Source: Mrakia gelida
Lineage: Eukaryota > Basidiomycota > Tremellomycetes > Cystofilobasidiales > Mrakiaceae
Assembly (NCBI GenBank): GCA_024345305.1
Contig: BRON01000002.1
Span: forward strand, 620,001 to 684,000
Length of the DNA: 64,000 nucleotides
Direction: 5' to 3'
Shown here piece after piece: positions 46,501-57,917 of this stretch. A model generated the notes under the pieces. The model did no database searches and had not been told where the DNA came from. It was given only the letters and a program-made list of their open reading frames with translations. Position 1 is the first letter of the stretch. Each line of letters opens with the position of its first letter. The translations under genes were made by a program, and so were the position numbers.

Positions 46501-46719
46501 TTCAACTCGCCTCCATACCTCCCATCCAACGCGTCCAGCCTCCTCCATACAACCAAGATACTCCCATATACACGCTGAGACGATGGAAGAGAGCAGAACT
46601 CACGCTCCGGTTCCTCCAATGTCATGAACGTAAGGCTGATAGGGCTTGTCCGCCTCTGCTCTCTTCTGCTTCTCGAGCGCCGCCTCCGACAGCTTGGATG
46701 TGGTAGCTTTATTCGACAT
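43595..46719 (-). CDS. Centromere protein C (CENP-C/Mif2)
   Basis: Eight exons (46719-46604, 46223-45970, 45858-45820, 45728-44871, 44768-44382, 44263-44097, 43995-43905, 43797-43595) sum to 704 residues. The CENP-C signature motif is clear: RRSKRKRFEPLEYWRGEKLV, with the Arg and Trp residues that contact the CENP-A nucleosome. A C-terminal cupin dimerisation domain follows: FVAAGMLEIPVGGEKPSK, LFYVIEGAVTVKVH, MAPGGQFMVPRGNQYSL. The N-terminus has NITDFF and VKPQYFPPVK; the middle is acidic and Lys-rich disorder. The family links centromeric chromatin to the Mis12 complex. An Ala/Lys-rich tail beyond the cupin (43600-43680) is unusual for Mif2 proteins. The gene is divergent from the tRNA thiouridylase. 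Confidence 0.93.
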
Positions 46720-47004
46720 CCTGTAGTTTGAATCTCCGTCCTGACGGATGGAGGAGAGAGTCTTGCGGGGGGGACGGGGGGAAAGGGGAGCGAGGGAGAA
46801 GGGATGAAGGGATGGGAGCTTGTTGTTGTCGGATTGCTCTTCGACGTCCTCGCCTCCTTCCTTCTTTTCTTTTCGAGCTGAAGAAAGAAAAGTCGCATCC
46901 GACCGTCTTCCTCGACTCCTTTGACTTTTCAGTACGCTCCCCTAGACGCTTCAGCGGATCATCAGAGACCTCTCAGCTGAACCCAGCAAATTTCTCTCTC
47001 GCAG
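46720..47004. promoter_or_regulatory. Bidirectional promoter region CENP-C / tRNA thiouridylase, with probable 5' UTR intron
   Basis: 285 bp separate the start codons. A probable 5' UTR intron of the thiouridylase occupies about 46932-47004: GTACGC donor, GCTGA near the end and CTCTCGCAG directly before the ATG. Confidence 0.4.
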
Positions 47005-49129
47005 ATGTTCTCTCTCCTTCCTCGCTCGACGGCTTCCCTTCGATGGCTCAGTCAAGCTCACCTCCTCCTCAAGAGATCGCTTTCCTCGACTTCTCAGGAC
47101 CCCAGACTCAAGCCCGGAACTCCTGGTACATCCTCCCACATTTTCGAGACCTCGATCTTCTGCTAACACTCGCATTTCTTCCTTCAGTTGTCGTCGGAAT
47201 GTCAGGAGGAGTCGACTCATCCCTCACCCTCAAACTTCTGTCTCAAGAGGTCGGCTAGGCTTTCTCTCCCATCTTCGCCGTTTGGACACTCACTGATCAA
47301 ATTCTCTATATATCCTCTACCAGGACCTCGACCTCTCAGCCGTCTTCATGCGAAACTGGACGTCAGCGTCGTCCGATTCGATCCAAGGGTGCGAGTGGGA
47401 GGCAGACTGGCAGGACGTTCAGATCATCTGTAAACAGTTCGGTGTGCCTTGTAAGATGGTGAGTCAACTCTCAACCACGTTCACGAGACCTCGAGCTAAC
47501 GTCTCGTGCACTGGGTATCGCAGATCGATCTATCGAGAGAGTACTGGACGAGAGTTTTCGAACCTGCTCTCGAGGACTGGGCTGGAGGTCTTACGCCGAA
47601 TCCTGACGTTGCTTGCAACAAGTGAGCTCTTTGAGGTTTATCTGGATCGCTAGAGAAGGTGGACAGCTGACTCTTGGACGATTCTCAGGGAGATCAAGTT
47701 CGGAGCCTTGATGGAAAAGGGTCTGCTCGATCCGAACGCGTTTCTCGCGACAGGTCAGTCGGATCCTTCATCTCGCTTCCTTCTCTCTCACTCGTCTGAA
47801 TCATCCCGGTTCGATGCCCCACAGGTCACTACGCTCGAATCCAACACACTCCCGCAGGTCAAACTCGTCTCCTCGCAGCTCTGGACGTCAGGAAGGATCA
47901 GTCGTACTTCCTCTCGTCCGTTCCCGAGTCGAAACTCGCTCGAGTTCGTTTCATTTCCTCTCGACTCTCTTTCTGTTCGCATCGGCTGATTCTTGAACTA
48001 TCTTGCTGTGGTTTTGTCGTTGCCAGTCCATCTTCCCTCTCGGCAACCTCCAAAAGACCGAAGTCAAACGTCTCGCCGCCGAACACCACCTTCACACCGC
48101 CGACCGGAAGGAATCAACAGGTCTCTGTTTCGTCGAACCGAAGAAGAAGTTCACTCATTTCTTGGGTGAGCGCTTGTCTCCCTTGCATTTCCCTTGACAC
48201 TGAACGAGCGCGAGACGGCCGGGCGGAGAACAAAACGACGCGGCTGATCTCGCTCTCTTCCCTCCTCGTTTTACTTTCGCGTCCAGACGAGTTCATCCCT
48301 CCCAACCCCGGCCCAGTCTACCTCGAAGACGGCACCCTGTTGGGCGAGCATCAAGGTCTCTGGTCGCACGCCATCGGGCAGAGGTACAAGATTGGAGGGA
48401 GAGGCGCGTCGAACAGCGAGAAGATGTTTGTTGCTGGCAAGGATTTGAAGGAGAATGCGATTTGGTTGGTCGAGGGAGCGTGAGTACCAGATCCTCCCGC
48501 ACGTTCTGCTTCTCTCCCAGTAGTTTGTATCAAGACTGACCGTCTCGCCTTCTCTTACCGTCGCGTCTCTCGCTCTTCTCTTGGTCCTTTCAGAAACCAT
48601 CCCGCTCTCCTCACCCCCTTCTTCCGAGCCCACTCTTGGTCTTGGATTCACGGAAGCCCTCCTCTTGAAGTGGATACGGACGCAGGTCTTCCCGTTCGCA
48701 TCAAGATCTACAGCGCGATGAAGTCGCTTCCTGGGACGCTGAGGAGGTCGAAGTCGTGAGTCGTGGCTCGACCACCTTCTCTTCCCTCTCTTCGTTCCAC
48801 CTTCTCTCATCCAGTTTCTCAAATCTCGTAGCTGACTTTGATCCACCCATCTTCTCTTTCTTTCCCCCTCTCCTCGCTCGACTCGCAGACCGAACCTCGC
48901 AGGACAAGACGAGTTTCGAATCGACTACGACGACGGAGTCCTCAACCAGGTCGCTACGCCCGGTCAGGTCGTCGTTGTCTACGTTGGAGATTGGTGCTTG
49001 GGGAGTGGTATCATCTCGGAGAGGGAGTGGATCTTCGAGTCGCCTAGTTCGAGGGGATTGTTGGTTGAGAGGGGCGGCGAGACGGCGACGACGACGCGTT
49101 CGACGAAGGCGAAGGACAACTCTGTTTGA
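47005..49129 (+). CDS. Mitochondrial tRNA-specific 2-thiouridylase (MnmA/TRMU/Slm3)
   Basis: Ten exons (47005-47125, 47188-47249, 47324-47458, 47524-47621, 47689-47753, 47825-47943, 48027-48165, 48287-48479, 48594-48755, 48889-49129) sum to 444 residues. The start at 47005 gives a mitochondrial presequence (MFSLLPRSTASLRWLSQAHL). MnmA marks follow: the PP-loop GMSGGVDSS, TPNPDVACNKEIKFG with the first catalytic Cys, ATGHYARI, KDQSYFL, and the second catalytic Cys in STGLCFVE, then PGPVYLEDG and HAIGQRYKIGG. The enzyme makes 2-thiouridine at wobble position 34 of mitochondrial tRNAs for Lys, Glu and Gln. A Met at 47043 lies in another frame and was rejected. A probable 3' UTR intron starts two bases after the stop. 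Confidence 0.93.
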
Positions 49130-49916
49130 TTGTGAGTAGACTCTGCCCTTCTTGACTTGACGAAGGATGGCATGAGCTGTAGAGGAAAGTGTCGACGACG
49201 AGCAGAAGGAGGAGAACGCGAAACTGACGCGTCCTTGCCGTCGTTCTCGCAGAGAAACCGCAGGGTTGCTCAGGCTGGCTTTGCTCGTCGCTGCACACCG
49301 CAAATCCTCTTTCTTCTCTAGAGAAGAGCTTTTCGATGAACATGTCGTCCTCCTTTGCTCCCACAGAGACGAACTTGAAGGGAAACAGTTCCCTGGAGAC
49401 TGAAGGGTTGGCGTGAATGAGGCGTCGACGCGAACGAGTTCGTTCTCTCCTTCTTGTCGTTTCTCTCTTGTAGCGTCCCGCGCTCTCTTCGCTCTCGTCT
49501 CATGCTCTCTCAGTCCGGAACCTTCGAGCATTCGTTCATGAAGATCTTTCCCAAACTGAGACCTGGTTTCTCTGGCCTGGAACAAGGAAGAAAGCGACGC
49601 GCGGGCGATCGACGGTGCTTGGTTGAGGAGATCAAGGGGGGACTCAGACTGAGCAGCTCGATTGACTTTTTCGAGGGTCCTCGTGCTTGGGAAGTCTCTA
49701 CCAACCTCTACCCTCTCCTTCTTCTCTTCTTTTCTTTCTCTCTATCTTTACTGAAGGCGAAGACAGGAGAAGAACAAAGGTGAGTGACGCGGTCAGGGGA
49801 AGAGGGAAGGGACGAGCGTCAGCTTCGACGTCCTTCCTTCGATTTGCTGACTCTTCCCTTTCCTTCCCCTTCAACCCTCTCTTACTACAGAAACCCACAT
49901 CTCAACGCGTCCTCTC
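49130..49916. other. Intergenic region with two probable UTR introns
   Basis: An intron-like segment at 49132-49252 (GTGAGT, CTGACGCGTC, CTCGCAG) directly follows the thiouridylase stop. A second at about 49782-49889 (GTGAGT, GCTGAC, CTACAG) precedes the ATG at 49917. The sequence between is probably 3' UTR, intergenic space and the next 5' UTR. Confidence 0.45.
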
Positions 49917-51091
49917 ATGCTGTTCAGCTCTACTCCGAAATCCCTGCCTGTGATGGAAACTTCTTGCGATGTGACGGAGGGAGAATTCGACCCGTTCGAA
50001 ATGTTCGTCCAGAGCTCACGACATCAACTCACCATGGAGCCGCTCGAGGAGGACACGATTCAAGTTCAGTTCTCCCAGGACTACGACGGAGGCCTCCTCT
50101 ACCAGCACGACTCGGAAGATGACGATCAGAGCAGTCTAGGATCCATGTCGAGGACAACTTCGGACAACGTCTACCTCGCCCCTCCTTCCCCTTCATCAAC
50201 GCCCTCAACTCCAAACCGTCGCACCACCGTCGAATCAGGCAAGGGAAGCACCAGAACGGACGAGAGGACGAGCTACCATCATCATCGCCAGGAGGACTCG
50301 TCTTCGTCGGAGAAATCAACTCAACAAGAACGAGGAAGATCGACGATGAACTCCCAGCCTACCTCGTCGACGCCGTCTCGACCCTCCTCCCAATCACCTC
50401 CCTCCAGCCACCCTCTCCCTTCCTCCTCCACAACTTCCCTCCCCAACAAGCCCCTCCGATCCATATCCCACCCCGTTAATACATCCTCGCCCTCGTCAGA
50501 GCCAGCCAGGTTCAGAAGCCCTTCCCTACCCCTCCCAGAATCAACCCTCCCTCCTCCCTCCTCGTCTTCTTCCTCCTCCCGTCACCAACTTCGAATCGTC
50601 AGCAACCCTCGTCGCTCGTCAGAAGGCCCTCCTCGCACCTCCCACTACACCGATACTACTCCTCCCACCTCTCCAAACCACCTCTCCTCCTCAACATCGT
50701 ACCTCCAACCCTTCTCGAGCCCGAACAAACGACACCTTCCTGAGAAATCGGACTGCAACAGTCTTCAGCCTCTTTCTGCTCCCATTCGTGAGTCCTTGCT
50801 CTCTTTCTTCTCTCCCATCCCTTCCTCTATGTCCCCAGATCTGAGTTTGATGTTTTCCGTTCTTCGTTTCTCGCAGTTCGCCCTACCAACTTCTGGCGAC
50901 ACACCCCTCGTTCCGCGCTCAACTCCCCTCTCTCCTCACCCGCGTCCATCCTCCTTCGACGATCCTCCCTCATCAACACAGGCGACGCAGGATCAAACGA
51001 ATGCACAGAACGAGAAGACCTGCTGCTGAGATGCGAGTCTCTAGGGAAGGTGTGGGGAGAGAGGGTCAAGGTGAAGGAGATGTTGATCTGA
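49917..51091 (+). CDS. Ser/Pro-rich protein, unrecognised
   Basis: Two exons (49917-50787, 50877-51091) give 361 residues. The N-terminus (EGEFDPFEMFVQSSRHQLTM, IQVQFSQDYDGGLLY) looks folded or motif-bearing; the middle is Ser/Pro/Thr-rich disorder; the C-terminal exon reads TNFWRHTPRSALNSPL and later REDLLLRCESLGKVWGERVK, a likely helix. I do not recognise a family. Its end overlaps the putative start of the next plus-strand gene in a different frame. A weak GTGTGG donor after LGK and an acceptor near 51118 could join the two into one longer gene. Confidence 0.55.
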
Positions 51092-53221
51092 GCGAGAGGA
51101 GAGGCTTGTCGGTGCAGGAGGGTCGCCGTCGTCGTCGCGTCGAGGAAAGAGGGTCGTCGTCGTCAGTCACCAACAGGTCAACAAAAAGACGTCGTCGTAG
51201 TCAACCCATCAACTCAACCTTCCTCCTAATCCTCGTTGTTCTCGGAGTCCTCGCTCTTCTGCCCGCCGCCGTCGTCGGATCTCCCCTCCCAATCCCAGAC
51301 GATCCTTTCCTCATCTCCCCTCCCGATCCCATCCCCCAGCCCGACGATTTACCCACTATCACGACCACGCCTTTCGACTGGTGGCCGTACGGCGAGAAGA
51401 CGATGACGAGAGCGACCGAGGAGGCAGCACCAACGACGATGGTCGAGTCGGACGAGGACGCGTCGACAACAACGGACGACGCCTTCTCCTCCATGTTCAC
51501 CTCCTCCGCTCAACCTTCCCACCACCCATCCTCCTCCATTTCTCCCTCATCGTCGGACTCGGCTTCTTCGACGGAGGAATCCTCGAGCTCGTCGGAATCA
51601 GCTTCAGCTTCAGCAGTCGCGTCGAATCGTCAACCCGTCAAGTTCAAGATCCTCTACCTCACTCCCGTCTTCGCTGTTGCTGGTGAGTGACTCCGCTCGA
51701 CATCGTTTTCATCCTCGATCTCTCATCTGACTTTCTTATTCGTTCTCTCTCAGCCCTCGCACTCGCCGCTCTCGGACTCTGCCTCTTCTTCAGACGACGC
51801 CGTGCTTCCTCCAACGACGAAGACGACGACGAGTACCCAGGTCTTCGAGAACGCTTCCGACCTCCCCTCCAGGACCGAGGACAGTACGCCTACTCGGGAG
51901 AGAAGCGGAAGAGCAAAGGTGACTGGGACTCGGAGAGCGAGGAGGAAACGGACGACTTCGACTTCGGGTACGGGATTCGCGGCATGGCTGCTGGACGAGG
52001 AAGCTTCAACCCGAGTCAGTTCTCGTCCTACGCCAGTCGTTTGACTCAGGTCACCGTCGCCGACGGAGGAGGATACGTTACCAAGCCGTCGAAGAAGGGA
52101 TCGAGAGGTCAGGAGAGGTCGTGGTTGGGGAGGTCGAAGACGAAGATCGCTGGAGTCGGAGGGAGGTGGGGAAGGGTCGAGTTGAGGGACGATTCGGTTC
52201 CCATAGACGAACGAGGAGAGGAGGACGTACCGAACCTACCTAGGAGGACGATGCAAGCCGTCATCTCGCCACCAGCACGGTCGTACGCAGGATTCGACGA
52301 CGAGACGGACTCTGGAGAGGTCGGATTAGGCATTGGAGGACTCGCCGTCGTTCCTCGATCCACGACCTCCTCCTCAGGTCTTCACCCTTCGTCGATGGTC
52401 TCCTCGCCTCCCAACGGAATGCTCTCCCCTCCCTTCCAACCTCACCTCTTCTACGCCTCCTCCGACTCAGCTTCCCCTCCCTCCAAACACGCCGCTTCTC
52501 CCTACACGGCTCTCCCTCCTCGCTCGTCGGCGGCCAACAGACCTCAAGGGGGTCGAGCTCTCACTCGTTCCAACCCGTCCAAGAACCTCGCTACTTCCTC
52601 CTCCCCTACGAAACCCAACACTTCCTCCTCCTCTTCCAGCTCTCGTCCACCTCGGACCAAATCCTCCTCCTCCCGCAAATCTCACAAATCCTCCTCTTCG
52701 TCCTCGACGCGTCGACATCGTCGCGGACCTTCCTCCTCCCCTCTCCCTCCTCCGTCCATCCTCGAAGAAGGCTCCGAGTACGGAAGTCAGTACCCCGACG
52801 ACGATGACGAGCACAACGAGAGGAGACAGCAGCGATGATGAACCAAGTCGATCAAATCCTCAAGAAGTCGCTCAGCGACAGAGCGCTTCTGTCGCCTCAG
52901 TCGTTGGATCTCGCGTCTCCTCCACCGGTGGTAGTGCTCTCGCCGAGCCAGGACGAGGACGAACGGATTGGGAGGAGGGATCAACCGCCGCCTGCCTCTG
53001 CTGCTGGAGGAGGAGGGGTCAGAGTGGTGGGAGGAGGAGGAGGAGGGAAAGCCTCGCCTCTCCGTCCGAAGGGAGGCGTTTCGTTGGGAGGGGAAGGGAA
53101 GGTCGGTCAGATCGCGAAGAGGTGGCCGCCTGCTCCTACTGGGAGCCCAGGGATGGATGAAGGAGGGTTGGGGATCGAGCAGAGGTTGGCTAGGTTGAGG
53201 AAGTTGGAGTTCGGGGAGTAG
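51001..53221 (+). CDS. Single-pass membrane protein with Ser/Thr-rich ectodomain (sensor-like), start uncertain
   Basis: Exons run to 51682, 51754-52785, and 52830-53221 (or 52833-53221). A basic stretch is followed by a signal or anchor segment (FLLILVVLGVLALLPAAVVG), a Pro-rich then Ser/Thr-rich extracellular region (mucin-like, probably O-glycosylated), a second membrane segment split by the first intron (ILYLTPVFAVAG / ALALAALGLCLFF), and a long disordered cytosolic tail ending in an Arg/Leu-rich helix (IEQRLARLRKLEFGE). This is the layout of fungal cell-wall sensors and adaptors; no diagnostic WSC or other domain is seen. The last intron has two acceptors three bases apart. With the ATG at 51001 the gene overlaps the previous one by 91 bp. 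Confidence 0.55.
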
Positions 53222-53526
53222 GCTCGCCGTTCGTCTTTCGTTTCGTTTCAGTCGCGTTTCTCTCTCTCTCTCTCTCTTTGCATTTTCTCGGTTTCTTTCT
53301 TGCTCTGCTCATCTTGGACTCTATCTGCTACCGACATCGCTTTCTATCTCTGCGCCCCGCCCTCCCTTTTGCTGCATTTTTCTCGGTTCTTCAGTTTCGA
53401 TCTTTGTTCTCCTCATCACATCTCTGCCCCTTCACGATCTCATGCATCAGCTTTCATTCTCACCTGCTTTCCTTGACCGAAAGCACAACCGGGTATTGAG
53501 ATCGTAAACGTAAAAGATGGGTATGT
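53222..53526. other. Convergent 3' UTR region
   Basis: 305 bp between two convergent stops. T- and C-rich, with a CT repeat at 53261-53278. No gene seen. Confidence 0.4.
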
Positions 53527-56500
53527 CTAGAAACCGCTGAAGAACGCGCCAGGAGGAGGAGCCGTCGACGACGCCGCTCTCTTCTCTCCTCCCTCGTGCT
53601 GCAACAGCCCACTCCTCCTTTCCGGTGCACCACCCCCACTCGTTCCACCAGCTGAGTATCCCTCCAAATCCTTCATCAACCCCCCCAACCGACTCAACCC
53701 CGTCCTCCCCAAACTCTTCGCGGCATCCAACCTCCCACCAACCATCCCTCCCCCTCCTCCTCCTTGACCCATCCCGTTCCCCCCAGCCTTCTCCACAGCC
53801 TCCATGTCCACTCCGAACCCTTCGTCCTCCATGAATCGCTTGGCAAAGGAGTAGTAGTCCACTCGCATCATCAGGTACGGGCGAAGGAGGGGAGTTTGGA
53901 TTCGCGAGAGGTAGGATTCCTGCATGAAGGATTTGAGAACTTCGGGTTGGACGACGAAGAGGTTTCCGAGTTGACGGAGCATGGCAAAACGCTCGTTTAA
54001 GGGCGGGAGGGAGAAGAGGGAGATGGTTTCTTGGTAGAGGGCGAGATCTCTGGGAGGACGAAGGGACGGGGGAAGGGAGGGGTCGGGACGCGTCGAACGA
54101 AGAGGGAGGAGAGATAAGATGACTCACTTGGTCAACATCAAGGCTCCTGTTACGCTGACTTGGAACTTCTTCAGGTGGTCGAGAAGAAGGCTGTTAAACG
54201 AATTGAAAGAGTCGAGTCAGTTCGTCGTCGCGTCTTACCTCGCTCGTCCGTTCGTGCGCCCGGTTCGAAGCAAACTCACTTATGGAACCCAACTCCAACC
54301 TCGGTCAAGAACCCCTCGGCGTTCTTCCCACTCAACCCCTCCCTCGCAGCATCCCTGACCTTCTCCAGCACGTCGACGCAGGCAAGACAAGGCTCGGTGT
54401 TGACTCGTTCAAACGAGATGTCGTCGTTCTTGGGTTTGAAGTCGTTCTTCTTCTGTTTCGTGAGAAGAATTCCAAGCCATGCGAGGATACCTGCGAGCGG
54501 AAAAGGCAAAGCGAGCGATGCGTCATCAGTGGTTGAAGGATTGAACGAGCGGGACGCGAGCGACGCTCCAAAAACTCACCGTCCAGCAACTTGCCCACGA
54601 TCAACTGGATCTTCCCTTCCACCCGTCCAACGTTACTCCTCTCAAAAGCGACCATCTCCCTCCTAACCGTCACGCTTGGGTTCGCGAGTGGGAGCAAGGC
54701 TGTCGAGGTGTACTTCTGCCAGAGCGAGCAGAGGAGGTCGGCTTGCTTGACGAGAGGGAGAGAGGCGAGAGAGGGTTCGAGTTTGGGATCGTGGGCGTCG
54801 AGGGTTGAAATGGCACTGCAAGATCATGACGGTGGTGGAGGTGAGAAGGTCAGAGCTGGCGCGAAGAAAGAGAGGGAGCGAGAACGCGAAAGACGACGAC
54901 GAGTAGAGGGCGAGGTGAGACTCACGAATCGAGAGCGGTTTCGATGTAGGACCTCCCGAGCGCTTCGGCTAGGACTCGCATCAAAGCGAACGCATTCTTG
55001 GGACTGCATCGAAGGTCGATAAAACGGAGAAGGAAGGTCAGCTTTGTCTCGGCTCGCTCGTCGTCCTTCCCTTTCCTACTCGGCTCGTCTCCCTCGCTGT
55101 TCTCTCCAACACCCACACACCACAACACGAAACGAAACGAAGGTGACACTCACACATCCCCACTCCCACTCAACTCCACACACCTCCCCACCGCCTCAGC
55201 ATGGAACCTCAGCATCTTCTCTCCCACTTCCAAACTCAACGCTCCATCTTCGACCTTCATCGCGTCGTCCGCCGCCGAGGGCGTCGAACTCCCTCCTCCT
55301 GCGGCCTTCTCGACTCCCGAGTACTTGAGTATCGCAGCAGCGGCAGCCTGGGTGGTGTGGGAAGCGGAAGATGAGGTAGAAGCGGTGGTGGAAAGTTGAT
55401 TGACGACTCGGTCGAAGAGGGTGTTGGGTTTGGCTTTGTGGACGGTTTCCTGGGGTTGAAGGGGAAGCGAGATGGGACGGGGAGGTAGAGAAAATGTGAG
55501 TCAGCCGTCTCGAAAAAAACGGTGGAGTGGGAATGGGCCAAGAGACGCGTCGAGGAGAAGGAATGGTCGTTGATCGTCGACGCGCGGAGGGGACGAGAGC
55601 GAGGGAGGTCTTCACTCACATGGTACCTCGAAAACCTCGACAAAAACCCTCCGTACAGCTCTCCTAGACTCTTACTCTCCCTCTCGAGATACCTCACTCC
55701 CTCCAAGTAGGGTCCGAACAACTCCTCCATGCTCCCTTCCAGCGTCAACCCAACCAAACTTCCCTCTCCTCCTCCTCCTCCTCGACTTCCGCCGAGCATG
55801 CTCAGCGTATCCTGCACCGAGCTCGCATTCGAGCGTTGAGCCGCTGCAGCGGCAGCGGAGGACGTGGAGAAGTCGTAGACCTTGAGGGAGTCGACGAGGG
55901 AGGAGGTGAGGGTGTGAGAGGTGTGCAGGATTCGGAGGGACGAGAGGGTGGAGAGGGTGTGGGCTTTGGTGAGGAGGGATTCGATGTTTTGTTGTATCTG
56001 AGGACACAGTGTGAGAGGGATGTCAACGGTGTTCGAAACGAGCGACGGTGCGAGGACCAGGAGGGACGCGATGCTCGAAGGGAGACGAGGGACGCGACAA
56101 CGACGAAAAGGGAACTCACGACTTGAGCGAACACCCTTTGAAGGAAGACCTGCATGACGACTGGAGGGTTTGGGAAGACTGCTTGAATGATCTGAGCTTC
56201 CTGCGAGACGGTGACTCTGATTTCCTCGTAGAGAGCGGCGAGCGTCGGCTCGGATTTCGGAGGAGGTTGCATTGGGTCGGGAAGGGATTGCCAGCTGCGA
56301 GAGAGAGAAACAAACGCGAGATTAACACGACCGAAGTAGTGAGTCAGTGATCGGAGAGGTCTAGAAGGCGGGAAAGTAGCGAAAGGGCGGACTGACAGTT
56401 CACTCTCGCCGATCGAGTTGGCCTCTCCGACTCGATCCTTCGAGATGAAGAAATCGTGCTGGTTAACGTAGATTTGAACGCAAGACGATCCTCCGTTGAA

Positions 56501-57763
56501 CTCCAGGAGGACTCGAGCACAGTGCTGCGAAACGACGAACGGAAAGGTCAGCGTCTCGCGAGGAAAGACGCGTCGAGGAGGAAAGCGAAGGAAGCGGAAC
56601 GAACAGCCATCATCTTGGGATCTCCCTTCCTACAGTTCGCCAAAAACGAGTAAGAGGTCAGCCTCGATTTACGGTACGCGCAAGTACCGGCAAAAGCTTT
56701 CGACGAACCTATACCACCGATCAAACAACCCCAACACCTCCTTCTCGAACCTCTCACAAAACCCCTCGATCCTCCCTCTCGTCTCCGCCACCGCCTTGCT
56801 CTTCCCACCTCCCGTTCCTCCGGCACCAGCTTTCTCTCCATTCGCTGATGATGCTGCCTTCTCACCCTCCCCACTCTCCTCCTTCACCAACCCAACCAAC
56901 CTCCTCAGCACAACGGCCAACCTCATCCTCCCTTCCCTGCCGTCCCTCCCGTCCCGATGGGCCTCCTTCAGCATCTTGTCCAGCGGAGACGTGTCCCCTC
57001 TTGATAGCGATAAGTAGTAGGAGAGGAGGAGCGAGGAGGATTGGGCTCTGTTTCGAGAGAGGTGAAGGGTTTCGAGGGTTTCTCCGATTCGGATGGCTGT
57101 TCGTCCAACGGAGGTGATGCGGGATTCGAGGGTTTGGAAGGAGGTGCCGACGGCCTGGTGAATGCAAGTAGGACGTGATGGAGATAACAAAGGGTCAGTG
57201 GGTATGCATAGGATTGAGCTGAAGTAGTGCGAGCTCGAATGAAGGAAGAGAAGGAAGGAGAGACGCAAGCTGACCTCGAACCCTTTGTCGAGCTCTCCCA
57301 ACCTCTTGCCGTAGTCCTTCTCAGCCTTCTTGACCTCCGCTTCAAGCAGGTCCGTGTTCTTCTGGACGTCCTTCCGTATATCGAGCAGAGAATCGACCGA
57401 GTTGGAGAAGGTGCGAAGGAAAGGGAGAGGGTCGAACGCTGCAACGAAGGGAGGGAAGGAGATGAGCTCGCGAGTCTGATGTTCCGCACACAGCGAGCCA
57501 GGGAAGAGGTACGAACGTGAAGGGTCTTGGATGGATGTGGTGATGAGTTTGTCCGAGAGGGTGGCGATGAAGTCTTGGAGGTCAAAGTGATCCTGATAAT
57601 GAAGGAGAAACGACGTGACGGGCGAGAAGGTGAGCTCGGTTGTTTCCCTTCCTTCCGCCTTGCCTCGCCTTTGAGAGCTCACTTGAAACGTCTCTAGTTT
57701 GAGTATGTCCCGGACTTGGGGATCTGGAGTGAACACCTGCGTTGGAGGAGGAGCTGCTTGCAT
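53527..57763 (-). CDS. SEC10: Exocyst complex component Sec10
   Basis: Fourteen exons run from the Met at 57763 to the TAG at 53527. Family blocks in order: ILKLETFQDHFDLQDFIATL and the N-terminal coiled coil (EAEVKKAEKDYGKRLGELDK); ITSVGRTAIRIGETLETL; LLLSYYLSLSRGD; then KMMAHCARVLLEFNGG, QIYVNQHDFFISKDRV, and the C-terminal helical repeats ending in QPEVLKSFMQESYLSRI. Sec10 is part of the octameric exocyst that tethers secretory vesicles to the plasma membrane. A 25-nt exon lies at 56629-56605. The C-terminus adds a Gly-rich and Ala/Pro-rich extension not typical of Sec10. One exon boundary near 57439 is a base uncertain in my reading. The gene is divergent from Rix1. Confidence 0.9.
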
Positions 57764-57917
57764 CTCTCCCTGAAAATCGAGTCGAGGAGGATGGTCGTTG
57801 GGAGGAGTAGTCGTCGAGGTCGCTCGCGGCGAAGTCGTTCAAACTCCGAAAGGGAGGAGGATTTCGTGAGCTCGACTCTCCTTCCCACCAGACGACGACT
57901 TCCCTCCCTCGCCGACC
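57764..57917. promoter_or_regulatory. Bidirectional promoter region Sec10 / Rix1
   Basis: 154 bp separate the two start codons. A pyrimidine-rich CAG lies just upstream of the Sec10 ATG on the minus strand, so a short 5' UTR intron is possible. Confidence 0.45.

Noticed and set aside
47043..47125. Alternative thiouridylase start (MAQSSSPPP)
   Set aside because: It is in a different frame from the PP-loop exon. The ATG at 47005 joins in phase and gives a good mitochondrial presequence.
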